Positions 1-7,689 of a DNA stretch of 64,000 nucleotides are shown here, piece by piece; position 1 is the stretch's first letter; each line of letters opens with the position of its first letter. Origin of the DNA: Alphaproteobacteria bacterium (lineage in GTDB: Bacteria; Pseudomonadota; Alphaproteobacteria; Caulobacterales; Aquidulcibacteraceae); contig WGNI01000012.1 of the NCBI GenBank assembly GCA_016124655.1, positions 34,201-98,200 on the forward strand. The letters are read 5' to 3'. The notes beneath the pieces were generated by a model. The model did not search any database, had not been told where the DNA came from, and saw nothing but the letters and a program-made list of their open reading frames with translations. The position numbers were made by a program, and so were the translations under genes.

Positions 1-96
1 GATAGTCCCCTGAAAAGCTGTCCAAAACGTCCCTGCTGAGCGTTGAACGGTCCTTTGGGGGCGTTCCGTCGCCGCATTCGTGGTTAATCTTGGGTC

Positions 97-612
97 ATGA
101 GCGTATCCATTGAGGTGATCGTCGCGCGGATCGAGACGCTGAAGGTCGCGGCGATCGTCAATCCCGCCAATCGCGGGCTGCTGCCCGGCGGGGGCGCGGA
201 CGGCGCGATCCGGCGCGCGGCGGGACCAGAGCTGAATGCGCTTTTGGCGATGCATGGCGGGCTGGCGGAAGGCGCAGCGCTGGTGACGCCCGGTTTCGAT
301 CTGCCCGCGCAATGGGTGATCCACACGGTGGCGCCGATCTGGTTTGCGCCGGGCGACGAGGCTGAGAAAATCGCACGGCTGCGTTCGTGCTATTCACGGT
401 GCCTCATGGCTGCGCGCGAACGCGGCATGGCCGATATCGCCTTCCCCGCGATCGGCACGGGCGCGTTCGGCTGGCCGCGCGATCTGGGCGCTGCGATTGC
501 GCTAGAGCAGACGCGCGCAGCCGCGACGGCGCCGGCGCGCGTGATTTTCTGCTGCTTCACCGAAGAGGACGCAGACTTTTATCGCGCCGCGATGGCGGCA
601 GCGTCAGAGTAG
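97..612 (+). CDS. Macro domain protein (predicted ADP-ribose hydrolase/deacetylase)
   Basis: A 171-residue protein that is one macro domain from end to end. Seen: the NPAN loop (residues 22-25), the GGGADGAI substrate loop (31-38) and the phosphate-binding GTGAFGWP loop (about 120-127). Members of this family (MacroD/YmdB type) act in the cytosol and hydrolyse O-acetyl-ADP-ribose or remove ADP-ribose from targets; which substrate applies here cannot be read from the sequence. The last 9 bases overlap the tail of the convergent dihydroorotase-like gene. No good ribosome binding site precedes the ATG, so the start rests on the fit of the domain. Confidence 0.88.
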   Translation: MSVSIEVIVARIETLKVAAIVNPANRGLLPGGGADGAIRRAAGPELNALLAMHGGLAEGAALVTPGFDLPAQWVIHTVAPIWFAPGDEAEKIARLRSCYSRCLMAARERGMADIAFPAIGTGAFGWPRDLGAAIALEQTRAAATAPARVIFCCFTEEDADFYRAAMAAASE

Positions 613-1932
613 CGTTTCCAGAAACCGGATCGGTTCGCCCCCGCCTTCGCGCACGAGCGCGCCATCGCGCATCACAATCGCACCGCGGATAATCGTCGCC
701 ATCGGCCAGCCCTTTGCGGCGAAGCCGTCAAACGGCGTCCATCCGGCGCGCGTGGCCTGCTCGGCGTGCGTGATGATATGGTCGGCGTTGAGATCGACGA
801 GCGTGAAATCCGCATCATAGCCCAAGGCGATGCGGCCCTTGCCGGCAATGTTGAACACGCGCGCGGGGCCGGCGCTGGTCAGATCGATGAAACGCTGCAG
901 CGACAGACGCCCCTCGGACACATGCTTCAGCATCACGGGAACGAGCGTTTGTACGCCCGGCATGCCAGACGGCGATTTCGGATAGGGTTGCGTCTTTTCT
1001 TCGCGCGTGTGCGGCGCGTGATCGGTGCCGAGCACATCGACGACGCCTTGGGCGATGCCCAAATCCCACAGCATCGCGCGATCCTGCGCGGTGCGGATCG
1101 GCGGGTTCATCTGGGCAAAGCCATTCAACCGCCGATAGATGTCCGGGCTTTCGAAGGTCAGGAATTGCGGCAGCGTCTCTACGGTGGCGACATCTTTCGC
1201 TGTCGCTAGGAATTCCATTTCCGCGCCTGAAGAGACATGCAGCACATGCACGCGCTTGCCGTATTTGCGCGCGGCGGCAACCAATCGCTTGACCGCCAGG
1301 AGCGCCGCCTCCACGTCGCGCACTTCGGGATGGCTGGTCCAATCGCCTTCGCGCGCCAAGGATTTGCGCTCCTGGAGGCGGGCTTCATCTTCGGCATGAA
1401 ACGCGCCGCGGCGGCGGATGCTTTTCAGCACCCGCTCCAGGCCCTCATCGTCCTTCACCAGGAGCGTGCCGGTCGACGAGCCCATAAACGTCTTCACGCC
1501 GCAACAGCCTGGGAGGCGCTCCAGCTCGCCCAGGTGATCGGCGTTTTCATCGGTCGCGCCGACGTAAAACGCGTGGTCGACATGCATGCGGCCCTTGGCG
1601 CGGGCGAGCTTGTCGGCCAAGGCTTCCGGCGTGGATGTCGGCGGGGCGGTGTTGGGCATTTCGAACACGGCGGTGACGCCGCCGAGGGCGGCGGCGCGCG
1701 AGCCCGTCTCCAAATCCTCTTTGTGTTCATTTCCCGGTTCGCGAAAATGCACCTGAGTGTCGATCACACCGGGTAGAACGTGCAGGCCCGTCGCGTTGAA
1801 GGTTTCGCCGGCGGAGGCGGCCGACAAATCGCCGATCGCGGCGATGCGCCCCTGGTTTACGCCGACATCAAGATTTGCAAGGCCGCCTGGCGTTGCGACG
1901 GTTCCGCCGCGCACGATGAGATCATAGGTCAC
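604..1932 (-). CDS. pyrC: Dihydroorotase-like amidohydrolase with altered metal motif
   Basis: A 442-residue class I dihydroorotase-like enzyme, which would close carbamoyl-aspartate to dihydroorotate in pyrimidine synthesis. I place the start at GTG 1932: it overlaps the stop of the upstream glycosyltransferase (GTGA) and has a GGAGG box just upstream; longer upstream frames run inside that gene. Seen: the first metal motif reads DTQVHFREPG (residues 58-67), so the first His of the usual HxH is Gln60. The Lys of VKTFMGSSTG, the His of AFHAED, the His of HVLHVSSG and the Asp of DHAPH are kept. I recall alphaproteobacterial dihydroorotases with this Gln, but activity is not certain; allantoinase is the main alternative. 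Confidence 0.82.
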   Translation of the reverse strand: MTYDLIVRGGTVATPGGLANLDVGVNQGRIAAIGDLSAASAGETFNATGLHVLPGVIDTQVHFREPGNEHKEDLETGSRAAALGGVTAVFEMPNTAPPTSTPEALADKLARAKGRMHVDHAFYVGATDENADHLGELERLPGCCGVKTFMGSSTGTLLVKDDEGLERVLKSIRRRGAFHAEDEARLQERKSLAREGDWTSHPEVRDVEAALLAVKRLVAAARKYGKRVHVLHVSSGAEMEFLATAKDVATVETLPQFLTFESPDIYRRLNGFAQMNPPIRTAQDRAMLWDLGIAQGVVDVLGTDHAPHTREEKTQPYPKSPSGMPGVQTLVPVMLKHVSEGRLSLQRFIDLTSAGPARVFNIAGKGRIALGYDADFTLVDLNADHIITHAEQATRAGWTPFDGFAAKGWPMATIIRGAIVMRDGALVREGGGEPIRFLETLL

Positions 1933-2888
1933 GACAAGCCTCCGGCGCTGAGCAAATCCTGCGCGGCGGCTTCCACCGCGTCGACGTCGAGATCGTCCAT
2001 CAGGCTGTAATCGATCGACGGCATATAGCCGATCGCCATGATGTCGGCATAGGCGCGGCCGCGCAGCGCGCGCGTGCGCGGACCCCATGGGCCATAGACG
2101 CGTTCATCGGAGGGACCGAACAGGCCCAAGGTCGGCGCGCCCGCCGCGGCCGCGATATGCATCAAGCCGGAATCGTTGCCGACAAACAGCGTCGCGCGCT
2201 CCAGAAGCGCTGCGCACGCCAGGACGTCCAGCTTGCCCGCCAGATTGGCGGACGCCACGCCGTCGGCGTCGAGCGACTCAGAAATTTCCGTGATAATGGA
2301 ATCATCTTCCGGCGCGCCGAGCAGAGCGACTTGCGCGCCCGCGAGTGGGCCAGCCTCGCCGACAAGCCTGCGCGCGAGCGCTGCGAACCGATCCGGGGCC
2401 CAGCGTTTGCCAATGAAATTCGCGCCGGCGCCCAACGCCAGAAGCGGCGCGCCGAGTTGCACGACTTTCGCCGCGTCCGCGCGCGCAGCGGCATCGATAT
2501 GGAGTTTCGGCGGCAACGGCCGGCCCGCGCGCATCACGGCGCCGAGCTCTTCAAGCTTGTGGCGCATGCGCGGCGATTTGCGCTGCACGATCCTGCGCCG
2601 CGCGTTCAGCGCGAAGGTCGTCAAGGTGCCGCGCAGATCGATGGCCAGATCGAACCGTTCGCCGCGGATTTCACGCAGCAAGGCGAACCAGTGCGCGTTG
2701 CCGCGCTGCTTGCTCAAAACATGCAACCGCTTCAATCCCGGCGTGGCGCGAAACAAGGGCGCAGGCAACGCGCCGCACGCGATCGTCACCGCAGCGCCGG
2801 GAACTTGCCGCAGCGCGAAATCAAGCGCGCCTGTGGACAAGACCGCGTCGCCCAGGCGGTTTGAAGCGATGAAGAGAATGGACCCCAT
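1929..2888 (-). CDS. Family 9 glycosyltransferase (heptosyltransferase-like)
   Basis: A 319-residue glycosyltransferase of the ADP-heptose:LPS heptosyltransferase type (GT9). Seen: the N-terminal nucleotide-fold start (SILFIASNRLGDAVLSTGAL), the acceptor-side segment FDLAIDLRGT, and the C-terminal donor site FVGNDSGLMHIAAAAGAPTL followed by LFGPSDERVYGPWGP, which are hallmark GT9 stretches. It would act on the cytoplasmic face of the inner membrane in lipopolysaccharide or other glycan assembly. It is translationally coupled (4-base overlap) to the dihydroorotase-like gene. No other envelope glycan genes are nearby, so the acceptor is unknown. The ribosome binding site at the ATG is weak. Confidence 0.88.
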   Translation of the reverse strand: MGSILFIASNRLGDAVLSTGALDFALRQVPGAAVTIACGALPAPLFRATPGLKRLHVLSKQRGNAHWFALLREIRGERFDLAIDLRGTLTTFALNARRRIVQRKSPRMRHKLEELGAVMRAGRPLPPKLHIDAAARADAAKVVQLGAPLLALGAGANFIGKRWAPDRFAALARRLVGEAGPLAGAQVALLGAPEDDSIITEISESLDADGVASANLAGKLDVLACAALLERATLFVGNDSGLMHIAAAAGAPTLGLFGPSDERVYGPWGPRTRALRGRAYADIMAIGYMPSIDYSLMDDLDVDAVEAAAQDLLSAGGLS

Positions 2889-2968
2889 GGAGGCCTGCGC
2901 TTTACGCGAGCGGCGCGGGCGAAAGCAATGCGCTTGCGCGGCGCGCGGACGCGGGCCACATCAGCGCC

Positions 2969-3784
2969 ATGACGTGGCTTGGCTTGGATCGGGCGATTGT
3001 GCGGGCGTCCGGCGCGGACGCGGCCTCCTTTCTCGACAATCTCATTACGCAGGATGTGGAAAAGCTTGCGCGCGCGGCATGCTTTTACGGCGGGCTGTTG
3101 ACGCCGCAGGGCAAAGTCAGCGCCGATTTCCTGATCTGGCCGGACGGCGACGGGTTCCTGCTGGAGACCGCGCCCGCGTTCGCCGCCGACCTCATGCGCA
3201 AGCTGACGCTTTACCGCCTGCGGGCGAAGGTCGAGATCACGGCGATGGACTGGCGGGCCGCGGCTTGCTTCGGCGATGAGCCCGCGCCCCCAGAGGGCCT
3301 CAGCGCGCCGGACCCGCGCCTGCCCGGCCTGGGCCGGCGCTGGATCGGGCCCGGCGACGGATTTCCCAATCAGCCCGAGGCGGCGCTGGCCGCGCGGGTC
3401 GCCGCGGGCGTTCCCGATCTGGCCGCCGACGCGGGGCCGGAGGAGGTTTTCGCGCTGGAGGCGCTGTTTGAAGAGCTGAACGGCGTGGCGTTCGACAAGG
3501 GGTGCTTCGTGGGCCAGGAAAACGTCTCGCGGATGAAGCGCCGGGCCACCACGAGGAAAAAGTTCTGCCCGATCGCCACCGAGGGCCATGCGCCTTTTGG
3601 AACGCCCCTCCTGGCCGATGGCGTCGAGATCGGGACCACGCGCAGCGCGATCCCCGGCCGGGCGTTGGCCCTCCTCCGGCTCGACCGCGCGCTGGCGGCG
3701 ACCCGCCTGGAGGCCGGCGGCGCGCCGGCCCGGCTCGATCCCCCGACATGGCTGATCCCGCCGAAGTCGGACGACGCGCCGTGA
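2969..3784 (+). CDS. ygfZ: YgfZ/GcvT-like folate-binding protein
   Basis: A 271-residue member of the YgfZ (COG0354) group, related to the GcvT T-protein. Members support repair or assembly of certain iron-sulfur enzymes in a folate-dependent way. Seen: the family signature KGCFVGQE at residues 177-184 with its conserved Cys, and the N-terminal stretch SFLDNLITQDV typical of the group. Its stop overlaps the GTG start of tag, so the two genes are translationally coupled. It is divergent from the glycosyltransferase gene with about 80 bases between them, which must hold both promoters. Confidence 0.9.
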   Translation: MTWLGLDRAIVRASGADAASFLDNLITQDVEKLARAACFYGGLLTPQGKVSADFLIWPDGDGFLLETAPAFAADLMRKLTLYRLRAKVEITAMDWRAAACFGDEPAPPEGLSAPDPRLPGLGRRWIGPGDGFPNQPEAALAARVAAGVPDLAADAGPEEVFALEALFEELNGVAFDKGCFVGQENVSRMKRRATTRKKFCPIATEGHAPFGTPLLADGVEIGTTRSAIPGRALALLRLDRALAATRLEAGGAPARLDPPTWLIPPKSDDAP

Positions 3785-4371
3785 CGCGCTGCGGCTGGGT
3801 CAATCCGCAGGATCCGCTCTATTGCGCCTATCACGATCAGGAATGGGGCGTGCCGGAATGGGATGCGCGGGCGCTCTGGGAAAAGCTCCTGCTGGACGGG
3901 TTCCAGGCGGGGCTGGCGTGGATCACCATTCTGCGCAAGTGCGAGACGCTGCGCGCAGCGTTTGACGGCTTCGAGCCGGAGCGCGTGGCCCGATACGACG
4001 AGACGAAGATCGCCGCGCTGCTGAACGACCCCGGCGTAATCCGCTCGCGCGCCAAGATCGAGGCCGTGATCGCCGGCGCCAAGGCCTATGAGGCCATGGC
4101 CGAGGCCGGTCAGGATTTCAGCGCGTATCTGTGGGGCTTCGTGGACGGCGCGCCGATCCAGAACCGCTGGGCCAACTTCCGCGATGCGCCAACCCAGACT
4201 GCGGCGAGCGCGGCGCTGGCGAAGGATTTGAAGGCGCGCGGCTTCAAATTCTGCGGGCCGGTGATCGTCTACGCCTTCATGCAGGCGGTGGGGATGGTCA
4301 ACGATCACGAGGGCACCTGCCCGCGTCATGGCCCGTGCGCACGCGCCGCTGGGCGCAGCGCGAAAGGGTGA
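3781..4371 (+). CDS. tag: DNA-3-methyladenine glycosylase I
   Basis: A 196-residue base-excision repair enzyme that removes 3-methyladenine from alkylated DNA. Seen: RCGWV at residues 3-7, the AYHDQEWGVPE stretch, GFQAGLAWITIL with the catalytic-region Glu upstream, and the C-terminal GFKFCGPVIVYAFMQAVG then NDHEGTC. Cys4, His18 and the His/Cys of NDHEGTC match the zinc site known in the E. coli enzyme. The start is GTG 3781, overlapping the ygfZ stop (GTGA); an ATG at 3748 in the same frame would lie inside ygfZ and is less likely. Confidence 0.93.
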   Translation: MTRCGWVNPQDPLYCAYHDQEWGVPEWDARALWEKLLLDGFQAGLAWITILRKCETLRAAFDGFEPERVARYDETKIAALLNDPGVIRSRAKIEAVIAGAKAYEAMAEAGQDFSAYLWGFVDGAPIQNRWANFRDAPTQTAASAALAKDLKARGFKFCGPVIVYAFMQAVGMVNDHEGTCPRHGPCARAAGRSAKG

Positions 4372-4421
4372 CGCCGCCCCCGCCAGGGGGTAAGGGACCA
4401 AAAACCATAAGGAATGCCGCC

Positions 4422-5546
4422 TTGAGCACAGCCGTCGCCATTTCCGCGACCGGGCTGTTCACGCCTGAACAGTCCATCACCAACGAAGAATTGGTCGCCT
4501 CGTTCAACGCCTATGTCGCGCAATTCAACGCCGAGAACGCCGCGGCGATCGCCGCCGGCGAGCGCGCCGCCTTGGAGCCGTCGAGCCAGGAGTTCATCGA
4601 GAAGGCCTCCGGCATCAAAGCACGGTACGTGATCGACAAGACCGGCGTGCTCGATATCCAGCGCATGCGGCCCGACATTCCCGAACGGGCAAACGATGCG
4701 CCGTCGGTGATGGCGGAGATCGGGGTCGCTGCGGCGAAGCAGGCGCTGGCGCGCGCGGACCGCAAGGCGGAGCATGTCGATGCGGTGATTTGCGCTGCAT
4801 CGAACATGCAGCGCGCATACCCTGCGATGGCGATTGAAATTCAGCATGCGCTCGGCGTGGACGGCTATGCGTTCGACATGAATGTCGCGTGCTCTTCTGC
4901 GACGTTCGGCATTCAGACGGCGGCGGATTTCGTGCGCGCGGGCCACGCCAAGAGCGTGCTCGTGGTCAATCCGGAAATCTGCTCAGGGCATTTGAACTGG
5001 CGCGACCGCGACAGCCATTTCATTTTCGGCGACGTCGCCACCGCCGTGCTGGTGGAAGCCGCCGACATCGCGCCGCAAGGCTCTTGGGCCATTCTCGGCA
5101 CGCGGCTGAAGACCAAGTTCTCCAACAATATCCGCAACAATTTCGGATTTCTGAATCGCGCCGATCCCACCGGCATCGGCAAAACCGACAAGCTGTTCGT
5201 GCAAGACGGACGCAAGGTGTTCAAGGAGGTCGTGCCGATGGTGTCGGACATGATCTTGAGCCATCTCTCCGATCTCGGGATGAAGCCGGACGAGCTACGG
5301 CGCATGTGGCTGCATCAGGCCAACGCCAACATGAACCGGCTGATCGCAGCGCGCGTGCTTGGCCGCGACGCCACCGAAGACGAAAGTCCAACGGTGCTTG
5401 ATGAATACGCCAACACGTCGAGCGCGGGCTCGATCATCGCGTTTCACCGCCACAGTAACGATCTGCAGACCGGCGATCGCGGCCTGATCTGCTCGTTCGG
5501 GGCGGGTTATTCGGCAGGCACGGTGTTCGTCGCGAAAGCGGCGTAG
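4422..5546 (+). CDS. 3-oxoacyl-ACP synthase III-like (DarB/StlD-type) enzyme
   Basis: A 374-residue thiolase-fold condensing enzyme related to FabH. Seen: the catalytic triad Cys157 in NVACSSA, His298 in WLHQANANMN and Asn331 in NTSSAGS. The sequence around VVNPEICSGHLNWRDRDSHF and the inserted N-terminal segment differ from housekeeping FabH and look like the DarB/StlD side branch, known for ketosynthases of dialkylresorcinol or similar pathways. I choose TTG 4422 because an AAGGA box sits 9 bases upstream and the protein fold starts there; no ATG in this frame fits. It stands alone with no acyl carrier protein or partner synthase, so the product is unknown. Confidence 0.85.
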   Translation: MSTAVAISATGLFTPEQSITNEELVASFNAYVAQFNAENAAAIAAGERAALEPSSQEFIEKASGIKARYVIDKTGVLDIQRMRPDIPERANDAPSVMAEIGVAAAKQALARADRKAEHVDAVICAASNMQRAYPAMAIEIQHALGVDGYAFDMNVACSSATFGIQTAADFVRAGHAKSVLVVNPEICSGHLNWRDRDSHFIFGDVATAVLVEAADIAPQGSWAILGTRLKTKFSNNIRNNFGFLNRADPTGIGKTDKLFVQDGRKVFKEVVPMVSDMILSHLSDLGMKPDELRRMWLHQANANMNRLIAARVLGRDATEDESPTVLDEYANTSSAGSIIAFHRHSNDLQTGDRGLICSFGAGYSAGTVFVAKAA

Positions 5547-5550
5547 GGCT

Positions 5551-6033
5551 TCAGCGCGCCTCGGCGGCGAGCCATTCCATCACGTCGGCGCGCATCATGT
5601 AGGCCAACGCCTGTCGCTCCTGCGCGCCGACGGCGGCGAAGAATTTCCGCGCGATGTCGTTGCCGACGCCGGTCGTGATGGACAATTCCCGCGCGCCCAA
5701 TTCGATCGCGCGCTTGGCGACGTTGGAGAGCAGGATGCGCGCGGCGCCGCCGCGGCGATGGGCGGGATCGATATAGAGTTCGGCCAGAACGACGGTCGCG
5801 ACCGCGCGGCGCACGTCATAGCCCTTGGTGATCAGCGCCAGCCCGACCGGGCGCGCGCGGCGCTCCGGCTCGGCCAGCCAAGCCTCAAACAGCGCCGCCT
5901 GACCGAAGGCGTGGGCGCGCACATGCTCGGCGTCCAAAAGACCCGACAGCTCGCCAGCCTCTTCAGCGGCGGCGGCGCTCAACCGCGCAATGATATCGGC
6001 GTCCCGCGCCTGGGCGCGGCGGACGTGAACCAT
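5551..6033 (-). CDS. GNAT family N-acetyltransferase
   Basis: A 160-residue acetyl-CoA-dependent acetyltransferase. Seen: the beta4 strand ATVVLAELYIDPAHR leading into the acetyl-CoA pyrophosphate loop RRGGAARILL, then helix and the C-terminal FFAAVGAQERQALAYMMR, the usual GNAT order. I start at ATG 6033, which has AAGGAG about 9 bases upstream; a longer frame to 6090 lacks that support. It converges with the KAS III-like gene, only 4 bases apart. The substrate cannot be inferred. Confidence 0.85.
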   Translation of the reverse strand: MVHVRRAQARDADIIARLSAAAAEEAGELSGLLDAEHVRAHAFGQAALFEAWLAEPERRARPVGLALITKGYDVRRAVATVVLAELYIDPAHRRGGAARILLSNVAKRAIELGARELSITTGVGNDIARKFFAAVGAQERQALAYMMRADVMEWLAAEAR

Positions 6034-6130
6034 GGCGACCCGCTCCTTCCGGGGCCCGCCAAGTACCTCGCATTTGCGCGCAAGGCGCAAGCGATCTTTT
6101 TCAATTGTGTGACAGGGGGAGGCCTGAGCG

Positions 6131-6265
6131 CTAAAGATCGCCGATGAATGGGCGATCTTCTTTGGCTTGCCAGTCGGTGCCAGGGTTGGAGCGCGCCATC
6201 GCGGCGCCGACCAAGGTCAAGGCGACCACGATCAAAGCTGCGATAGAAATAACGACCCAAAACAT
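6131..6265 (-). CDS. Small single-span membrane protein, 44 codons
   Basis: A short frame with ATG at 6265 and TAG at 6131. It encodes an N-terminal hydrophobic helix (residues 2-22, beginning MFWVVISIAALIVVALTL) followed by a polar tail ending DRPFIGDL. A GTGGAG box lies about 7 bases upstream of the ATG. Composition (one clean transmembrane span, charged C-terminal tail) and the ribosome binding site make it likely a real gene. It lies upstream of and antiparallel to the HD hydrolase operon, 97 bases after the acetyltransferase start on the same strand, so it could be the first gene of a transcript with that gene. I do not recognise a family. Confidence 0.6.
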   Translation of the reverse strand: MFWVVISIAALIVVALTLVGAAMARSNPGTDWQAKEDRPFIGDL

Positions 6266-6397
6266 CTAACGCTCCACTAGAGATGGAATAATCTCCAATT
6301 GCGCTTATTATGTGGGGATTGCGTGGGACTTCCGCAAATGCTTTCGCGCACCGCGGCGCCTACGGCGATTTCTCGACGGCCCGGCCTCGGCTACACT

Positions 6398-6447
6398 GGA
6401 CCGCGTTCAGGAAAAGTGGGTGCCGGTTTTCCGTCCGAACGCGGTCC
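6398..6447. repeat. Palindromic intergenic repeat (11-bp arms)
   Basis: GGACCGCGTTC at 6398-6408 is matched exactly by its reverse complement GAACGCGGTCC at 6437-6447. Inside is a second inverted pair, GGAAAA then TTTTCC, flanking GTGGGTGCCGG. The inner part resembles the element at 12300-12350, so both probably belong to one alphaproteobacterial palindromic repeat family. It sits in the leader of the HD hydrolase operon. Confidence 0.75.
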
Positions 6448-6531
6448 AAGTTTAAAGTATTGCGGTTTCCGGGCGGCCGACCGGTATCCACTCGGCCCGA
6501 AACCGCAATTGGGATCGAGGAGACTTCCCGT

Positions 6532-7155
6532 ATGCCCCGCGCCGGCCGCGCCGTCCGTCCCCGTCCTGAAACATCCGCGCCCCGCGCCTGGCAGCGCATG
6601 CTGTCGGGGCGCAGGCTTGATCTTCTGGACCCCTCGCCGCTCGACATCGAGATCGGCGACATCGCCCATGGCCTGGCTCGGGTAGCGCGGTGGAACGGCC
6701 AGACGGTCGGCGCGCACGCGTTTTCCGTGGCGCAGCATTCGCTGGTGGTGGAGGCGCTTGTGGGAGAACTCGCGCCGGATTGGGGCGCGGACTGGCGGCT
6801 CGCGAGCCTGCTGCACGACGCGCCGGAATTCGTCATCGGCGACATGATCAGCCCGTTCAAGGCGGCGCTGGGCTTCGATTACAAGGCGTTCGAGGCGCGG
6901 CTGGAGGCGGCGGTGCATCTGCGCTTCGGGCTGCCCGCCGTGCTGCCGGCGCCGATCAAGGCCACGATCAAGCGCGCGGATCAGATCTCGGCCTATTTCG
7001 AAGCCGTGCAGCTTGCGGGCTTCGAGGCGGCCGAAGCCAAGCGCTTTTTCGGCGCGCCGCCAAAATCGGTAGACTTGCTGCTTGAGCCGCTTGCGACCGC
7101 GGATGTGCAGGCGGCGTTTCTTGCGCGCTTCGCAGTACTTTCGGGAGGGGCATAG
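6532..7155 (+). CDS. HD domain phosphohydrolase (YfbR-like)
   Basis: A 207-residue metal-dependent phosphohydrolase. Seen: His69 in AQHSLVV, the doublet His95-Asp96 in LLHDAPEFVIGD, and IKRADQISAYFEA with the distal Asp, the HD-domain order. Related YfbR-type enzymes hydrolyse deoxynucleoside monophosphates; the substrate here is inferred only by analogy. The ATG at 6532 has GAGGAGA 9 bases upstream, whereas the upstream extension of the frame passes through a palindromic repeat and is not coding. It is first in a tight three-gene operon with the phosphatase (3-base gap) and the Nudix-HTH gene. Confidence 0.85.
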   Translation: MPRAGRAVRPRPETSAPRAWQRMLSGRRLDLLDPSPLDIEIGDIAHGLARVARWNGQTVGAHAFSVAQHSLVVEALVGELAPDWGADWRLASLLHDAPEFVIGDMISPFKAALGFDYKAFEARLEAAVHLRFGLPAVLPAPIKATIKRADQISAYFEAVQLAGFEAAEAKRFFGAPPKSVDLLLEPLATADVQAAFLARFAVLSGGA

Positions 7156-7158
7156 CGC

Positions 7159-7689
7159 ATGCCCATTCTCGTCTGCCCGCTTTCACAAGTGCCGCATGTG
7201 GTGAAGGCGCGCGCGCCCGGCCGGCTGGTCAGCCTGCTTGATCCCGGCAGCGCATTTCCGCCGCAGACTCTGGTCGCGCGCAGCCTGCGCATCGAAACGC
7301 ACGACATCGCGTTTGAAAGCGTCGAAGGCTGGACGTCGCCTGGGGCGCACCATGTGCGCGACGTGCTGGGCTTCGTGGAAGACTGGGATCGCGCCGATCC
7401 GATCCTGGTGCATTGCTATGCCGGCATCAGCCGCTCGACGGCGACGGCGTATACGATCGCGTGCGCGCTCAATCCGCAGACCGATGAAGGCGAAATCGCG
7501 CAGGCGCTGCGGACGGCCTCGCCTTCGGCGTCGCCCAATCTGCGGCTGATCGATCTGGCGGATGCTGAACTCGGTCGCGGCGGGCGGATGCGCCGCGCGA
7601 TCGATGCCATCGGCCGCGGCTGGACCTGGGAGATGCATGGCGAAGCCGATCCGTTCGAACTCGCCAGCCGCTATGGCGAGGGCGCATGA
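7159..7689 (+). CDS. Tyrosine/dual-specificity phosphatase-like protein
   Basis: A 176-residue protein with a phosphatase P-loop, HCYAGISRS, at residues 85-93: Cys86 and Arg92 fit the CX5R signature of cysteine-based phosphatases. Asp residues upstream (VEDWDRADP) could supply the general acid. GGGAGGGG lies 8 bases before the ATG. It follows the HD gene after 3 bases, and its TGA overlaps the ATG of the Nudix-HTH gene (ATGA), so all three are one translationally coupled unit. The target is unknown; joint transcription with an NAD-regulator homologue hints at nucleotide-linked metabolism, which is inference. Confidence 0.82.
   Translation: MPILVCPLSQVPHVVKARAPGRLVSLLDPGSAFPPQTLVARSLRIETHDIAFESVEGWTSPGAHHVRDVLGFVEDWDRADPILVHCYAGISRSTATAYTIACALNPQTDEGEIAQALRTASPSASPNLRLIDLADAELGRGGRMRRAIDAIGRGWTWEMHGEADPFELASRYGEGA

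Noticed and set aside
1933..2088. N-terminal extension of the dihydroorotase frame
   Set aside because: It is Arg-rich, lies wholly in the glycosyltransferase gene, and GTG 1932 has a ribosome binding site and stop-start overlap.
4131..4421. Upstream extension of the KAS III-like frame
   Set aside because: It overlaps tag in another frame; the protein family start and AAGGA box fit TTG 4422.
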